Assembly (NCBI GenBank): GCA_029098205.1
Contig: JAQXNW010000006.1
Location: 1-35,697 of the forward strand
DNA length: 35,697 nucleotides
From: Eubacteriales bacterium
GTDB taxonomy: Bacteria > Bacillota > Clostridia > Peptostreptococcales > Anaerovoracaceae
Direction of reading: 5' to 3'
Positions 17,344 to 26,186 of the stretch are shown one piece after another. The notes beneath the pieces are model-generated. The model made no database searches. It saw only the letters and a list, made by a program, of their open reading frames with translations, and was not told the DNA's origin. How positions within the stretch are numbered: position 1 is the stretch's first letter; each line of letters starts with the position of its first letter. Both the position numbers and the translations under genes were made by a program.

Positions 17344-19320
17344 ATGAGTAACGAAACACCGGATAACGGCGTACGATCGGATGAGACGGTCTTGTCGGAG
17401 GAAGAACTCAGCGAGCAGCGGCAGATCCGAAGAAACAAGCTGAAGGATCTGCAGGATGCGGGAAGAAATCCGTATCTGCAGGAGACTTGGGATGTAACGG
17501 CGCACAGCGCGGATATTAAAGAGAATTTCGAAGCGATGGAGGGCGAGGAAGTTTCCGTTGCGGGGCGGATCATGACGAAGCGTGTCATGGGAAAGGCTGC
17601 CTTCTTTGATATCCAGGATAAGCAGGGCCGGATTCAGTGCTATGTAAGAAGAGATGACATTGGTGCTGAGGAATATAAGTGGTTTAAGACCTACGACATC
17701 GGTGATATCGTCGGAATCGTGGGAACGATTTTCAAGACGAAAACCGGAGAAGTCACGGTGCATACGAACCGCCTGGTGCTTCTGACAAAGTCGCTGCAGG
17801 TGCTTCCGGATAAATGGAGCGGTCTTAAGGATCAGGATCTCCGCTATCGGCAGAGATATGTGGATTTGATCGTAAACCGCGACGTGCAGGATACTTTTGT
17901 CAAGCGCGCGCAGATTATCCGTGAATTCCGCCGCGTACTGGAGGAGGAATACGGATTCCTGGAGGTTACGACTCCGGTGCTGCATACGATTGCGGGCGGC
18001 GCGGCTGCGCGGCCTTTCGTTACCCATCACAATACACTGGACATCGACATGTATCTCCGCATCGCGACGGAGCTTTATCTGAAGCGCTGCATCGTAGGAG
18101 GTCTGGACCGTGTCTATGAGCTGGGACCTGTTTTCCGGAACGAAGGCATGGATCAGCGCCATAACCCGGAGTTTACTTCCATGGAGTGCTATATGGCGTA
18201 TGGCAACATGGAAAATATGATGGATGTTACAGAGCAGATCGTATATCGTTCGCAGATGGCGGTAAACGGTACTCCGGTCATTCATTTCCAGGGAAAAGAA
18301 TTTGACGTTACACCTCCGTGGCGCCGTCTGGATATGACGGATGCCGTGAAGGAAGTTACCGGCATTGATTTCCACCAGATTGACAAGGACGAGGACGCGC
18401 GGAAGGCGGCCATCGACTATGGCATGGATCCGGCGGAGGTCGGAAACTGGACACGCGGTAAAATCATTGCGGAGATGTTTGAGGATTACTGCGAAGAGTA
18501 TCCGGGACTGATGGACGGACCGATTTTCCTTACGGGTCATCCGGTGGAGATCTCTCCGCTTGCCAAGAGAGATCCGAAGGATCCCAGAATTACCCGCCGT
18601 TTCGAAGCGTACATTAATGGCTGGGAGATCGGAAACGCGTTCTCGGAACTGAACGACCCGATTGATCAGTATGAACGGTTTGCGGAGCAGCAGAGAGAAC
18701 GGGATACCGGAGAGGATGATGAAGCGCATCCGATGGATCTTGACTTTGTAAACGCGCTGGAGGTTGGCATGCCTCCGACGGGCGGCCTCGGTATCGGCGT
18801 AGATCGTGTGATTATGCTTATTACGAATCAGCCGACCATCCGTGACGTACTTCTTTTCCCGACAATGAAGCCTTTGGATATCGAGAAGAAGGCGGCGCAT
18901 ACGGATGCGGCTGCTACGGCGCCTGAGAAGCCGGAAGAGAAAATCGATTTCTCCAAGGTTACGATTGAGCCTTTGTTTACAGATTATGTAGACTTTGATA
19001 CCTTCAGCAAATCGGATTTCCGCGCCGTGAAGGTGAAAGACTGCTTCGAGGTTCCGAAGAGCAAGAAGCTTCTTCAATTTACCTTGGATGACGGAACCGG
19101 AACCGACCGCACGATTCTTTCCGGAATAAAAGCATACTACGCGCCGGAGGATCTGATCGGAAAGACGCTGATCGCCATCGTAAATCTTCCGCCTAGGAAG
19201 ATGATGGGTGTGGATTCGTGCGGAATGCTGCTTTCGGCGATTCATGAAGAGGAAGGGGAAGAGAAACTGAACCTTCTGATGGTGGATCCCCGGATTCCGG
19301 CGGGCGCGAAGCTGTACTGA
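17344..19320 (+). CDS. lysS: Lysyl-tRNA synthetase (class II) with C-terminal tRNA-binding (Trbp111/EMAP-like) extension
   Basis: 658 aa; class II motifs 'FRNEGMDQRHNPEFTSMECYMAY' and 'GGLGIGVDRVIMLITNQPTIRDVLLFPTMKP'; extension 'DFDTFSKSDFRAVKVKDCFEVPKSKKLLQFTLDDGTGTDRTILSGIKAYYAPEDLIGKTLIAIVNLPPRKMMGVDSCGMLLSA'. Confidence 0.95.
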   Translation: MSNETPDNGVRSDETVLSEEELSEQRQIRRNKLKDLQDAGRNPYLQETWDVTAHSADIKENFEAMEGEEVSVAGRIMTKRVMGKAAFFDIQDKQGRIQCYVRRDDIGAEEYKWFKTYDIGDIVGIVGTIFKTKTGEVTVHTNRLVLLTKSLQVLPDKWSGLKDQDLRYRQRYVDLIVNRDVQDTFVKRAQIIREFRRVLEEEYGFLEVTTPVLHTIAGGAAARPFVTHHNTLDIDMYLRIATELYLKRCIVGGLDRVYELGPVFRNEGMDQRHNPEFTSMECYMAYGNMENMMDVTEQIVYRSQMAVNGTPVIHFQGKEFDVTPPWRRLDMTDAVKEVTGIDFHQIDKDEDARKAAIDYGMDPAEVGNWTRGKIIAEMFEDYCEEYPGLMDGPIFLTGHPVEISPLAKRDPKDPRITRRFEAYINGWEIGNAFSELNDPIDQYERFAEQQRERDTGEDDEAHPMDLDFVNALEVGMPPTGGLGIGVDRVIMLITNQPTIRDVLLFPTMKPLDIEKKAAHTDAAATAPEKPEEKIDFSKVTIEPLFTDYVDFDTFSKSDFRAVKVKDCFEVPKSKKLLQFTLDDGTGTDRTILSGIKAYYAPEDLIGKTLIAIVNLPPRKMMGVDSCGMLLSAIHEEEGEEKLNLLMVDPRIPAGAKLY

Positions 19321-19414
19321 TCCGGGTCGAAGCATCGGTAGAAAAAAGCTGTTATGACGAAAAGCAGCGCTCTGCGATAAACAGAGATTCATAGTTTCGT
19401 TTTGGAAGTTCAGA

Positions 19415-19463
19415 GAGGCACTCCTTTCTCGGAATCAATCTGAGAAAGGGGATGCCTCTTTTT
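19415..19463 (+). terminator. Intrinsic terminator after lysS
   Basis: GAGGCA..CCTTTCTC / GAGAAAGG..TGCCTC stem followed by TTTTT. Confidence 0.8.
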
Positions 19464-19646
19464 GGGTGCGCCCAAGAAATGTGTATATCAATCATGAGCC
19501 GAAAAATATTCGGGTTTTGGCGACAAAAGCTATACACATCAAGAAAAATGCATGGCTTGGAGCAAGAAGGAGTGTTGCCCCGGCGTGACTATTGGCGGGA
19601 ATGCCATTATCGGAACCGGAAAGGTATTCCTGTTTTCGAAAATTTA
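19464..19646 (+). pseudogene. Frameshifted remnant of a hexapeptide-repeat (left-handed beta-helix) acetyltransferase
   Basis: One frame reads '...NVYINHEPKNIRVLATKAIHIKKNAWLGARRSV', then a shifted frame reads 'CPGVTIGGNAIIGTGKVFLFSKI*'; together these recreate the usual '..PI.IKKNAWIGA..V.PGVTIG.NAIIG.G' pattern. Confidence 0.7.
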
Positions 19647-19764
19647 ACATATAATTAAAAATAATCCGGTCGAGACTGGCTTATAAATGACATAAAATAT
19701 GCTGAATGTGATGGGCGGCGGAATGAGCCGGCGCGTGCTGCATTTGAAAACTTGGAAGGATACT

Positions 19765-21048
19765 ATGAGCAGGAATCAGTCAGACGGTAGGCTTACGAAA
19801 TTGGAAAAATCCTGGATCCTCTATGATGTCGGAAACTCCGCGTTTACGATGCTCGCGTGTTCTTTGATCCCGATCTGGTTCAAGACGCTTGCCGTCGGTA
19901 CGAATCCCGGTCAGATCTCATCGGACCGCGCGACTGCGTACTGGGCGCTTCTTACCTCTGCAGTGACAATTGCCACCGCGGTGCTTGGGCCTGTCTTGGG
20001 GACGTTTATGGATTACGAGGGACGGAAGAAGAAATTCTTTACGGTGACTCTTTTGATCGGAGTGATCGGCTGCATCGCAGCCGGATTCTCGCGGACTTGG
20101 GGAATATTCCTTCTCCTCTATGCGGTCAGCCGTGCAGCGTATTCGATTACGCTTCTCGTTTATGACGCGATGCTGGGAGATGTTACGACGGATGACCGGC
20201 TGGACGCGGTATCGACGTATGGATACGGATGGGGATATATCGGCTCCTGCGCACCGTTTCTTGCCGCGCTGGGCGCGTATATCCTGGGGCCGGATATGCT
20301 TGGAAAAATCTCGAACCGCATGACGATGCTCATCGGATTCGGCGTGACGGGCATCTGGTGGTTCGCGGTGACCATACCGCTTCTCCGTAATTATAAGCAG
20401 ACACACTTTGTCCCGAAAGAATCCCATACGGTTCGGCATACATTTCGAAAATTAGGAAGAACGGCGGTTCGGATCTGCACAGAGGACCGGAAAGTCATGT
20501 GGTTTCTGATTGCGTTCTTCCTGTATATTGACGGTGTTGGAACGATCATTGATAACTGCATCAATGTAGGGACGGATCTTGGACTCAGCACGGTCGGACA
20601 GGTCGTGACGCTTCTTTTGACGCAGGTTGTCGCGTTCGCGTTTTCGCTTCTTTTTGTCCGTCTTACGCGGAAGTACCGGACGGTTACTTTGATCAAAGTA
20701 TGTATTCTAGGGTATTTCGCGGTATGTCTCTATGCGCTCACGCTTCACAGCATTCTGGGGTTTGCGGTTCTCGCATTCGGCGTCGGGATGTTTCAGGGAT
20801 CGATTCAGTCCCTTTCCAGAAGCTATTATACGAAGATCGTCCCGAAGGACCGGCTTGGGGAATATTTCGGAATTTACGATATTTTTTCGAAAGGCGCTTC
20901 CTTTCTTGGTTCGGCGGTGCTCGGCGTGGTAAAATTAATGGGAGGGAGCGCAAACATCGCGGTAGCGTCCCTGGCTGTGTTTTTTATCCTGGGTTTCTTC
21001 TTCCTCCGCATTGCGGACAGAGTACAAGAGAGGAGAGCGGAATTATGA
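19765..21048 (+). CDS. MFS transporter, UMF1 family
   Basis: 'KSWILYDVGNSAFTMLACSLIPIWFKTLA...AVLGPVLGTFMDYEGRKKKFFTV...YDAMLGDVTTDDRLDAVSTYGYGWGYIGS' typical UMF1; start at internal Met (MSRNQSDG). Confidence 0.88.
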   Translation: MSRNQSDGRLTKLEKSWILYDVGNSAFTMLACSLIPIWFKTLAVGTNPGQISSDRATAYWALLTSAVTIATAVLGPVLGTFMDYEGRKKKFFTVTLLIGVIGCIAAGFSRTWGIFLLLYAVSRAAYSITLLVYDAMLGDVTTDDRLDAVSTYGYGWGYIGSCAPFLAALGAYILGPDMLGKISNRMTMLIGFGVTGIWWFAVTIPLLRNYKQTHFVPKESHTVRHTFRKLGRTAVRICTEDRKVMWFLIAFFLYIDGVGTIIDNCINVGTDLGLSTVGQVVTLLLTQVVAFAFSLLFVRLTRKYRTVTLIKVCILGYFAVCLYALTLHSILGFAVLAFGVGMFQGSIQSLSRSYYTKIVPKDRLGEYFGIYDIFSKGASFLGSAVLGVVKLMGGSANIAVASLAVFFILGFFFLRIADRVQERRAEL

Positions 21049-21773
21049 GAATATGGGCGCATCGCGGGTGCAGTCTCCGGTATCCGGAAAATACGCTTTC
21101 GGCATTTCGGGCGGCGGCGGAGATTCCGGGGCTCGCCGGAATCGAGACAGATGTGCAGATGGCAAAGGATGGGGAGCTGATCGTTCTTCACGATGAGAAG
21201 GTGGATCGGACGACGAATGGAACCGGATGGGTGAAGGATTTTACGCTCTCGGAGATTCAGGCGCTTTCGGTAGATGTAAAAGACGGCGGTGCGCCGGAGC
21301 ATATTCCGACGCTTGAGGAAGTGCTGGATGTTCTGGCCCCGTATATGAAAAACGGGCTTAAGCTGAATATTGAGCTTAAGAACAGCAAGGTCCAGTATCC
21401 GGGCATGGAAGCCCGTGCGATCGCCACGGTTGGATCCTACGGGGTTCTGCGCCAGACAGTGTGGTCGAGTTTTTACGCGAAGTCTTTGTCCATCGTACGG
21501 TCGTTCCTTCCGGACGCGGAGATCGGGATTCTTGATATCAAGGCGTCGGACTGCCTGTATAAAATGAAAGGCGGCTGCGGCGCGGATGTGATTCATCCGT
21601 ACGCGAAGGCAATGGATGTTACGGCGGCGGAAGTTTCGGGGCTTACGGTCCGCGGGTGGCTTACGGAGAAGCTGTATCCGGCGGAGAAAACGGAAGAGGC
21701 GCTGGATCTTGAAGCGCTGGAGAAATCCGGCGTAACGGATGTGTTTATGAATGAACCAGAGCGGTTTCTCTGA
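21045..21773 (+). CDS. Glycerophosphodiester phosphodiesterase
   Basis: 'MRIWAHRGCSLRYPENTLSAFRAAAEIPGLAGIETDVQMAKDGELIVLHDEKVDRTTNGTG' GDPD signature; ATGA overlap with upstream stop. Confidence 0.95.
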   Translation: MRIWAHRGCSLRYPENTLSAFRAAAEIPGLAGIETDVQMAKDGELIVLHDEKVDRTTNGTGWVKDFTLSEIQALSVDVKDGGAPEHIPTLEEVLDVLAPYMKNGLKLNIELKNSKVQYPGMEARAIATVGSYGVLRQTVWSSFYAKSLSIVRSFLPDAEIGILDIKASDCLYKMKGGCGADVIHPYAKAMDVTAAEVSGLTVRGWLTEKLYPAEKTEEALDLEALEKSGVTDVFMNEPERFL

Positions 21774-21879
21774 GAAGATTGGCCGGGAAAGGCCGGGAAG
21801 TGATTTCCTCTGAGAGCGGCAGCCGGGAATTGGCTGAGGTGGTTTCTCTTAGGGCAAGTGTTCGGGAAAGCCGGTGCGG
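21763..21879 (+). repeat. Three degenerate ~39-bp tandem repeat units
   Basis: Units starting at 21763, 21802 and 21841, each of form G(G/A)TTTC(C)TCT(G/T)AG...CGGGAA... Confidence 0.5.
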
Positions 21880-22859
21880 AGAACCCTTCCGGCGGATGGA
21901 TTCAGGTGAGCGATACGGATTTTTCAACATGGATGAATGAAACGGTGTGCCCGTATATTACCCTGCGGCGCACCGAAAATTATTTTCGGACAAAGGACGG
22001 CCTCCGCCTTCGGTACCGCATATTTCGGGCGGAGAACCCTTCCGGATCGGGCATGCGGAAGAAACGCGTCATGATTTTCCATGGATTCAGTGAATTTCTG
22101 GAGAAGTACGACGAGGCCGTCTGGCACTTTCTTCGGGAAGGCATGGATGTCTATATGCTGGAGCTTCGGGGGCACGGCTATTCGGACAGGGAAGTGCAGA
22201 ATAAAGACCTTGTTCATGTGGATTCGTTTGACCAGTATACGGAGGATCTTCATGCATTCCTGAAAGAAGTGATGGAGCCGGAAGCGGGAGAGCGGAACTC
22301 GGAAACGATTCTTTTCGCGCATTCGATGGGCGGCGGAATCGGCGCTGTCTATGCGGACCGTTATCCGGATGATTTTGACAAAGTGCTTCTGTCTTCTCCG
22401 ATGATTCGAATGCGGACGGGATCTGTCCCGGGATGGCTGGTGCCGCTCCTGGCCTGGTTCGGATGCGCCCGCGGGAAAGAGAAGGATTTCGCGATCGGGC
22501 AGGGGCCGTTTCCGGGCGAAGGCAATCCCTCTCCGATGAGCAGGAAAGTACGTTTTTTTTACGAAAAGCGGCTCGAAAATCCGAAGTTCCAGATGTGGAG
22601 CGCGTCATACGGATGGATCCGCGCGGCGCTTGAGAATTCGAAAAAGGCTGCACGTGTGTCCGGTCTTACGGTTCCGATGCTGCTTCTCGCGGCGGGACAG
22701 GATAAAATGGTTTATCCGGATAATATCCGAGAATACGCGAAGCGGCAGCAGAATGCGAGGTTCGTATTCTTTCCGGAAGGGCATCATGAGCTGTTTAATG
22801 ATAATGAAGAAATTTCAGATCGTTTCTGGAAGGAAGTTTTTTCTTTTATCCGGGCGTAA
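21858..22859 (+). CDS. Alpha/beta hydrolase, lysophospholipase-like
   Basis: 'VMIFHGFSEFLEKYDEAVWHFLREGMDVYMLELRGHGYSDRE', 'ETILFAHSMGGGIGAVYADRYPDDFDKVLLSSPM', 'LLLAAGQDKMV...FPEGHHELFNDNEE'; start codon uncertain (GTG 21858 or downstream). Confidence 0.88.
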   Translation: MFGKAGAENPSGGWIQVSDTDFSTWMNETVCPYITLRRTENYFRTKDGLRLRYRIFRAENPSGSGMRKKRVMIFHGFSEFLEKYDEAVWHFLREGMDVYMLELRGHGYSDREVQNKDLVHVDSFDQYTEDLHAFLKEVMEPEAGERNSETILFAHSMGGGIGAVYADRYPDDFDKVLLSSPMIRMRTGSVPGWLVPLLAWFGCARGKEKDFAIGQGPFPGEGNPSPMSRKVRFFYEKRLENPKFQMWSASYGWIRAALENSKKAARVSGLTVPMLLLAAGQDKMVYPDNIREYAKRQQNARFVFFPEGHHELFNDNEEISDRFWKEVFSFIRA

Positions 22860-22942
22860 AGGCCGGGAATGAGGATCCGGGAGCAAGGGCTGGAAAAAGA
22901 GTATCCGGAGGATCTCTTATAATACAAAAAGGAGAGAGAATT

Positions 22943-23128
22943 ATGCTGGAAGTACTGCTTCAGGAATACGAAGCGTCGTTTGGAGAGCCTTTTCCGCTGG
23001 CGAAGTTTGAGGGTGCGGCGGAAATTGATGTAATCAGTATTGTATATACATGCATTTATGAAGGGCACCCTTACGTGCCTGGCATGAAGGTGAAAGAGGA
23101 TCTTTTCCCGGACGCGCCCAAAAGCTGA
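22943..23128 (+). CDS. Small hypothetical protein (61 aa)
   Basis: ATG with AAAGGAGAGAGAATT upstream; MLEVLLQEYEASFGEPFPLAKFEGAAEIDVISIVYTCIYEGHPYVPGMKVKEDLFPDAPKS. Confidence 0.6.
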   Translation: MLEVLLQEYEASFGEPFPLAKFEGAAEIDVISIVYTCIYEGHPYVPGMKVKEDLFPDAPKS

Positions 23129-23170
23129 TAGTTTTGGAGGGCGCAATTCCGAAAGAAGCGGAAAGACCAG

Positions 23171-23229
23171 AAAAGGCAGAGGTTCCCGACCGGACAGTTT
23201 CCGGCGGGAAAGCTCTGTCTTTTGTTTTA
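23171..23229. terminator. Intrinsic terminator between convergent genes
   Basis: GGCAGAG-G-TTCCCG-A-CCGGA / TCCGG-CGGGAA-AG-CTCTGTC long hairpin followed by TTTTGTTTT. Confidence 0.82.
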
Positions 23230-23344
23230 TTACGGGTTTGTGTCTGGAATCCGGCGTATAGGATAAAAAACGTGCCGAAACCGCCGTAATCATTGAAAAT
23301 TCAATGACCGAAGCAGTTTTATCTTTTTTAGCGGATTCACTGAA

Positions 23345-24247
23345 TCATCGCTGATCCAAAGTCTCCGGAATAAACGGATGAGGGAAATTTTCGGTGCATT
23401 TCGATAAATGATCCAGAAAATGAAGGGAAGCCGAAGAAAGTGCATCCTTATTTTTATAGATGATGCCGACAGTTCTGTGAATCGCAGGTTCGAACGGAAT
23501 TTCGCGGAAATCCGCCCGGCTGGCAAGAATCGCGAGCTCCGGAAGGATCGCATACCCAAGCCCCTGCTCAATCATATTAAGGATGCTGTTGTCATCCGCA
23601 AGCCGGAACTGGATGTTCAGCGAAATCCCCTGGCTTTCAAGCGTATTCAGAAAATCCTTCTCGTCCCCTTCGTTCAGGACGATGAACGGATGATCCTGAA
23701 TCGCGCGGAGATCGACGGATTTTTCGTTCGCCAGAGGATCGTCCGAAGGAACAACAAGGCGAAGCGGTTCCTTGAACAGAAGCTTTGTCTGAAAGTCGCG
23801 GATGTCGGATATATTTGTGATGCCAAAGTCTGAAACATCCTTGGAAACCCAGTTTTCGATCTCCCGGTAGTATCCCTGCTTGAAGTCAAAGTTAATATTC
23901 GGCCACGCGGCGTGGAAACTTTTCAGAACGGATGGAAGAATGGAACCCGTCAGCGTCGCGAACGTCGCGATTCGTACAACGCCGCTCTTTCCGTCCCGAA
24001 GAGACCGGCATTTTTGAGAAAGATTCTTCTCTGTCTGCACCATCTCCCGAATCAGAGGAATGACCTGTGTGCATTCATAGGTCATCTGAAGACCGCTTTT
24101 GGAGCGGATGAATAAAGGAATTCCTAGTTCCTCTTCCAGAGAATGAATCATATGGCTGATTGCGGACTGGCTGTAATTGAGTTCGCGCGCAGCGTCTGTG
24201 AAACTTCCTAATTCCACAATTTTCAGGAATGTCTGGTATTTGTTCAA
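23345..24247 (-). CDS. LysR-family transcriptional regulator
   Basis: 'LNKYQTFLKIVELGSFTDAARELNYSQSAISHMIHSLEEELGIPLFIRSKSGLQMT' LysR HTH; TTG at 24247 has AGGAG spaced appropriately (ORF can extend to 24310). Confidence 0.93.
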   Translation of the reverse strand: MNKYQTFLKIVELGSFTDAARELNYSQSAISHMIHSLEEELGIPLFIRSKSGLQMTYECTQVIPLIREMVQTEKNLSQKCRSLRDGKSGVVRIATFATLTGSILPSVLKSFHAAWPNINFDFKQGYYREIENWVSKDVSDFGITNISDIRDFQTKLLFKEPLRLVVPSDDPLANEKSVDLRAIQDHPFIVLNEGDEKDFLNTLESQGISLNIQFRLADDNSILNMIEQGLGYAILPELAILASRADFREIPFEPAIHRTVGIIYKNKDALSSASLHFLDHLSKCTENFPHPFIPETLDQR

Positions 24248-24474
24248 GGTCGTTCTCCTGCTCTCTGTTTCCCCGCCTCGGTTTCCCGCCCGGGGCATCT
24301 GTTTCCCCAAGCGCCTTCGAATTTTGGAAATGTCTCCAGAAATGATTCACCTAATTTGTTTTATTATATCATTCAGCGGCTTGGTACGGACATGCTCTCT
24401 CCGCTTTAGGGATTTGAAAAAAATCGATGCAGAAAATGAAAAATGTTCATGTGAAAACAGGATGAAAAATATTG

Positions 24475-24509
24475 TTTTATCTCATCGATTTTTGGCGTTT
24501 GCGATAAAA
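24475..24509. promoter_or_regulatory. Candidate dyad in LysR/AGCS divergent intergenic region
   Basis: TTTTATC (24475-24481) and GATAAAA (24503-24509) form an inverted repeat. Confidence 0.3.
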
Positions 24510-24619
24510 ATGCCCTTCATGTATCGTAATAAGTACAAAAACGGACGCGTCAAATTCATCATCAGCTTAAAGCGTGCTTCCAATCCGGGTTGGAGGCATG
24601 AGCAGCATGGAGGGAAAAA

Positions 24620-26176
24620 ATGACTTTGGGGAAAGTGTTTTTCTGGCTGGACGATTTTCTATGGGGAACCCCGTTCATCGTCTTCTGTCTGTTTATTGGA
24701 TTCTACTTCTTCCTTCGGGGAAAATGTTTTACGATTGTACATTTTCCGCATATCTGGAAGCATACGCTGGTCGCGCAGATTCATAAAGATAAAGATGCTG
24801 AGCAGAAGAAAGCAGGAACCGTATCTCCGATTGAAGCGGTCTGCATCGCGATCGGAGGATGTGTCGGCGCCGGAAACATCGGCGGCGTCGCGACCGCAAT
24901 CGCTACCGGAGGCCCGGGCGCGGTATTCTACCTTTGGGTGTGGGCTTTTCTCGGCATGATGATTAAATGCGTCGAGATCACGCTTGGCTGCCATTATCGT
25001 ACAACCAATGAGAAGGGTGAATATTTCGGCGGCGGCACCTACTGCCTGGAGCGCGGAATCGGCCGTGAGCAGCATCATCCGAAGCTTGGACTTTTCCTTG
25101 CGGTTCTTCTGGCCGTCTGCTTCTGGATGCAGTTCCTGGCAGGTTCGCAGGCTTATACGATCTCGGAAGTTCTGCACTATTCTTTCGGCATTAACATGGT
25201 CGTCGTGACGCTGCTTTATTCCGTAATGCTCTGGTATGTCATCTGGAAGGGCGTTCCCAGAATCGCGAAGCTCGCGACGATGGCGGTTCCGTTCATGTGC
25301 GTCGCATTCATCATCGGAGGACTTGGACTGATCATCGCGAATATTGCAACGCTTCCGTCGGTTTTCGTCAGCATTTTCAAGTATGCGTTCACACCGCACG
25401 CGGCCGTCGGCGGATTCGCCGGGTGCGCTGTATCCGAAGCGATCTCCCGCGGACTTTCCCGTTCGATCAACTCCGGCGAAGCTGGACAGGCGTCGTCTCC
25501 GTTCATTCACGGTTCGGCGGATACCCCGCATCCTGTGGCAGAGGGTCTCTGGGGCGCGTTTGAGATTTTTATGGACACAGTCGTTGTCTGCTCGATTTCC
25601 GCACTGGCTGTGCTCTGCACCGGTGAATGGACAAGCGGTGCGGATGGCGCTACGCTTTCGATTATGGCATACCATACGCTGTATGGACGTTTTGCAGATT
25701 ACTTCATCGGCTTTATCATGGTTCTGTTCGGAATCACATCGACCGCCGGATGGTTCACGTACTACTGCACCGTTATCCAGTGGCTGTTCCGTTCGCATCC
25801 GATTCTAAGAGACCGCATTCTGTTCATCTTCAAGCTGGTATTCCCGATCCCGAACATCGTGATCGTAACCTCTATCACTGTCGGAGGATACAGCGCGGAT
25901 CTGTTCTGGGCAATCGTAGACGTTTCGCTGGCGCCGGTTGTATTCAGCAACCTGCTCGGACTGTTCCTGCTCAGAAACAAGTTCTTTGACCTTCTGAAGG
26001 ATTACAAGGCCCGTTACATGGGCATCGGCAAAGTCGATCCGAACTTCCGCGTCTTCTACGAAGATGATCCGAAGGTATTCGAGCAGGAAGAGGCGCTCCG
26101 TCAGCACTTCCGAAAGATCCAGGAAGATGCGTACGCGAAGCGCGGCAAGACATTTAAGACCGTAGACGAAGCTTAG
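24620..26176 (+). CDS. AGCS family sodium:alanine/amino acid symporter
   Basis: 'PIEAVCIAIGGCVGAGNIGGVATAIATGGPGAVFYLWVWAFLGMMIKCVEITLGCHYR', 'SEAISRGLSRSINSGEAGQASSPFIHGSADTPHPVAEGLWGAFEIFMDT'. Confidence 0.94.
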   Translation: MTLGKVFFWLDDFLWGTPFIVFCLFIGFYFFLRGKCFTIVHFPHIWKHTLVAQIHKDKDAEQKKAGTVSPIEAVCIAIGGCVGAGNIGGVATAIATGGPGAVFYLWVWAFLGMMIKCVEITLGCHYRTTNEKGEYFGGGTYCLERGIGREQHHPKLGLFLAVLLAVCFWMQFLAGSQAYTISEVLHYSFGINMVVVTLLYSVMLWYVIWKGVPRIAKLATMAVPFMCVAFIIGGLGLIIANIATLPSVFVSIFKYAFTPHAAVGGFAGCAVSEAISRGLSRSINSGEAGQASSPFIHGSADTPHPVAEGLWGAFEIFMDTVVVCSISALAVLCTGEWTSGADGATLSIMAYHTLYGRFADYFIGFIMVLFGITSTAGWFTYYCTVIQWLFRSHPILRDRILFIFKLVFPIPNIVIVTSITVGGYSADLFWAIVDVSLAPVVFSNLLGLFLLRNKFFDLLKDYKARYMGIGKVDPNFRVFYEDDPKVFEQEEALRQHFRKIQEDAYAKRGKTFKTVDEA

Positions 26177-26186
26177 AGGAAAAGAT

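Noticed and set aside
16573-19392. 939-aa open frame on the minus strand across greA-lysS
   Set aside because: Fully antisense to two unmistakable housekeeping genes; composition (His/Arg/Leu-rich) is what codon bias produces on the opposite strand; no family resemblance.
20700-21044. N-terminal extension of the GDPD ORF inside the UMF1 gene
   Set aside because: Out-of-frame read of the UMF1 coding sequence; GDPD homology begins at MRIWAHRG (21045).
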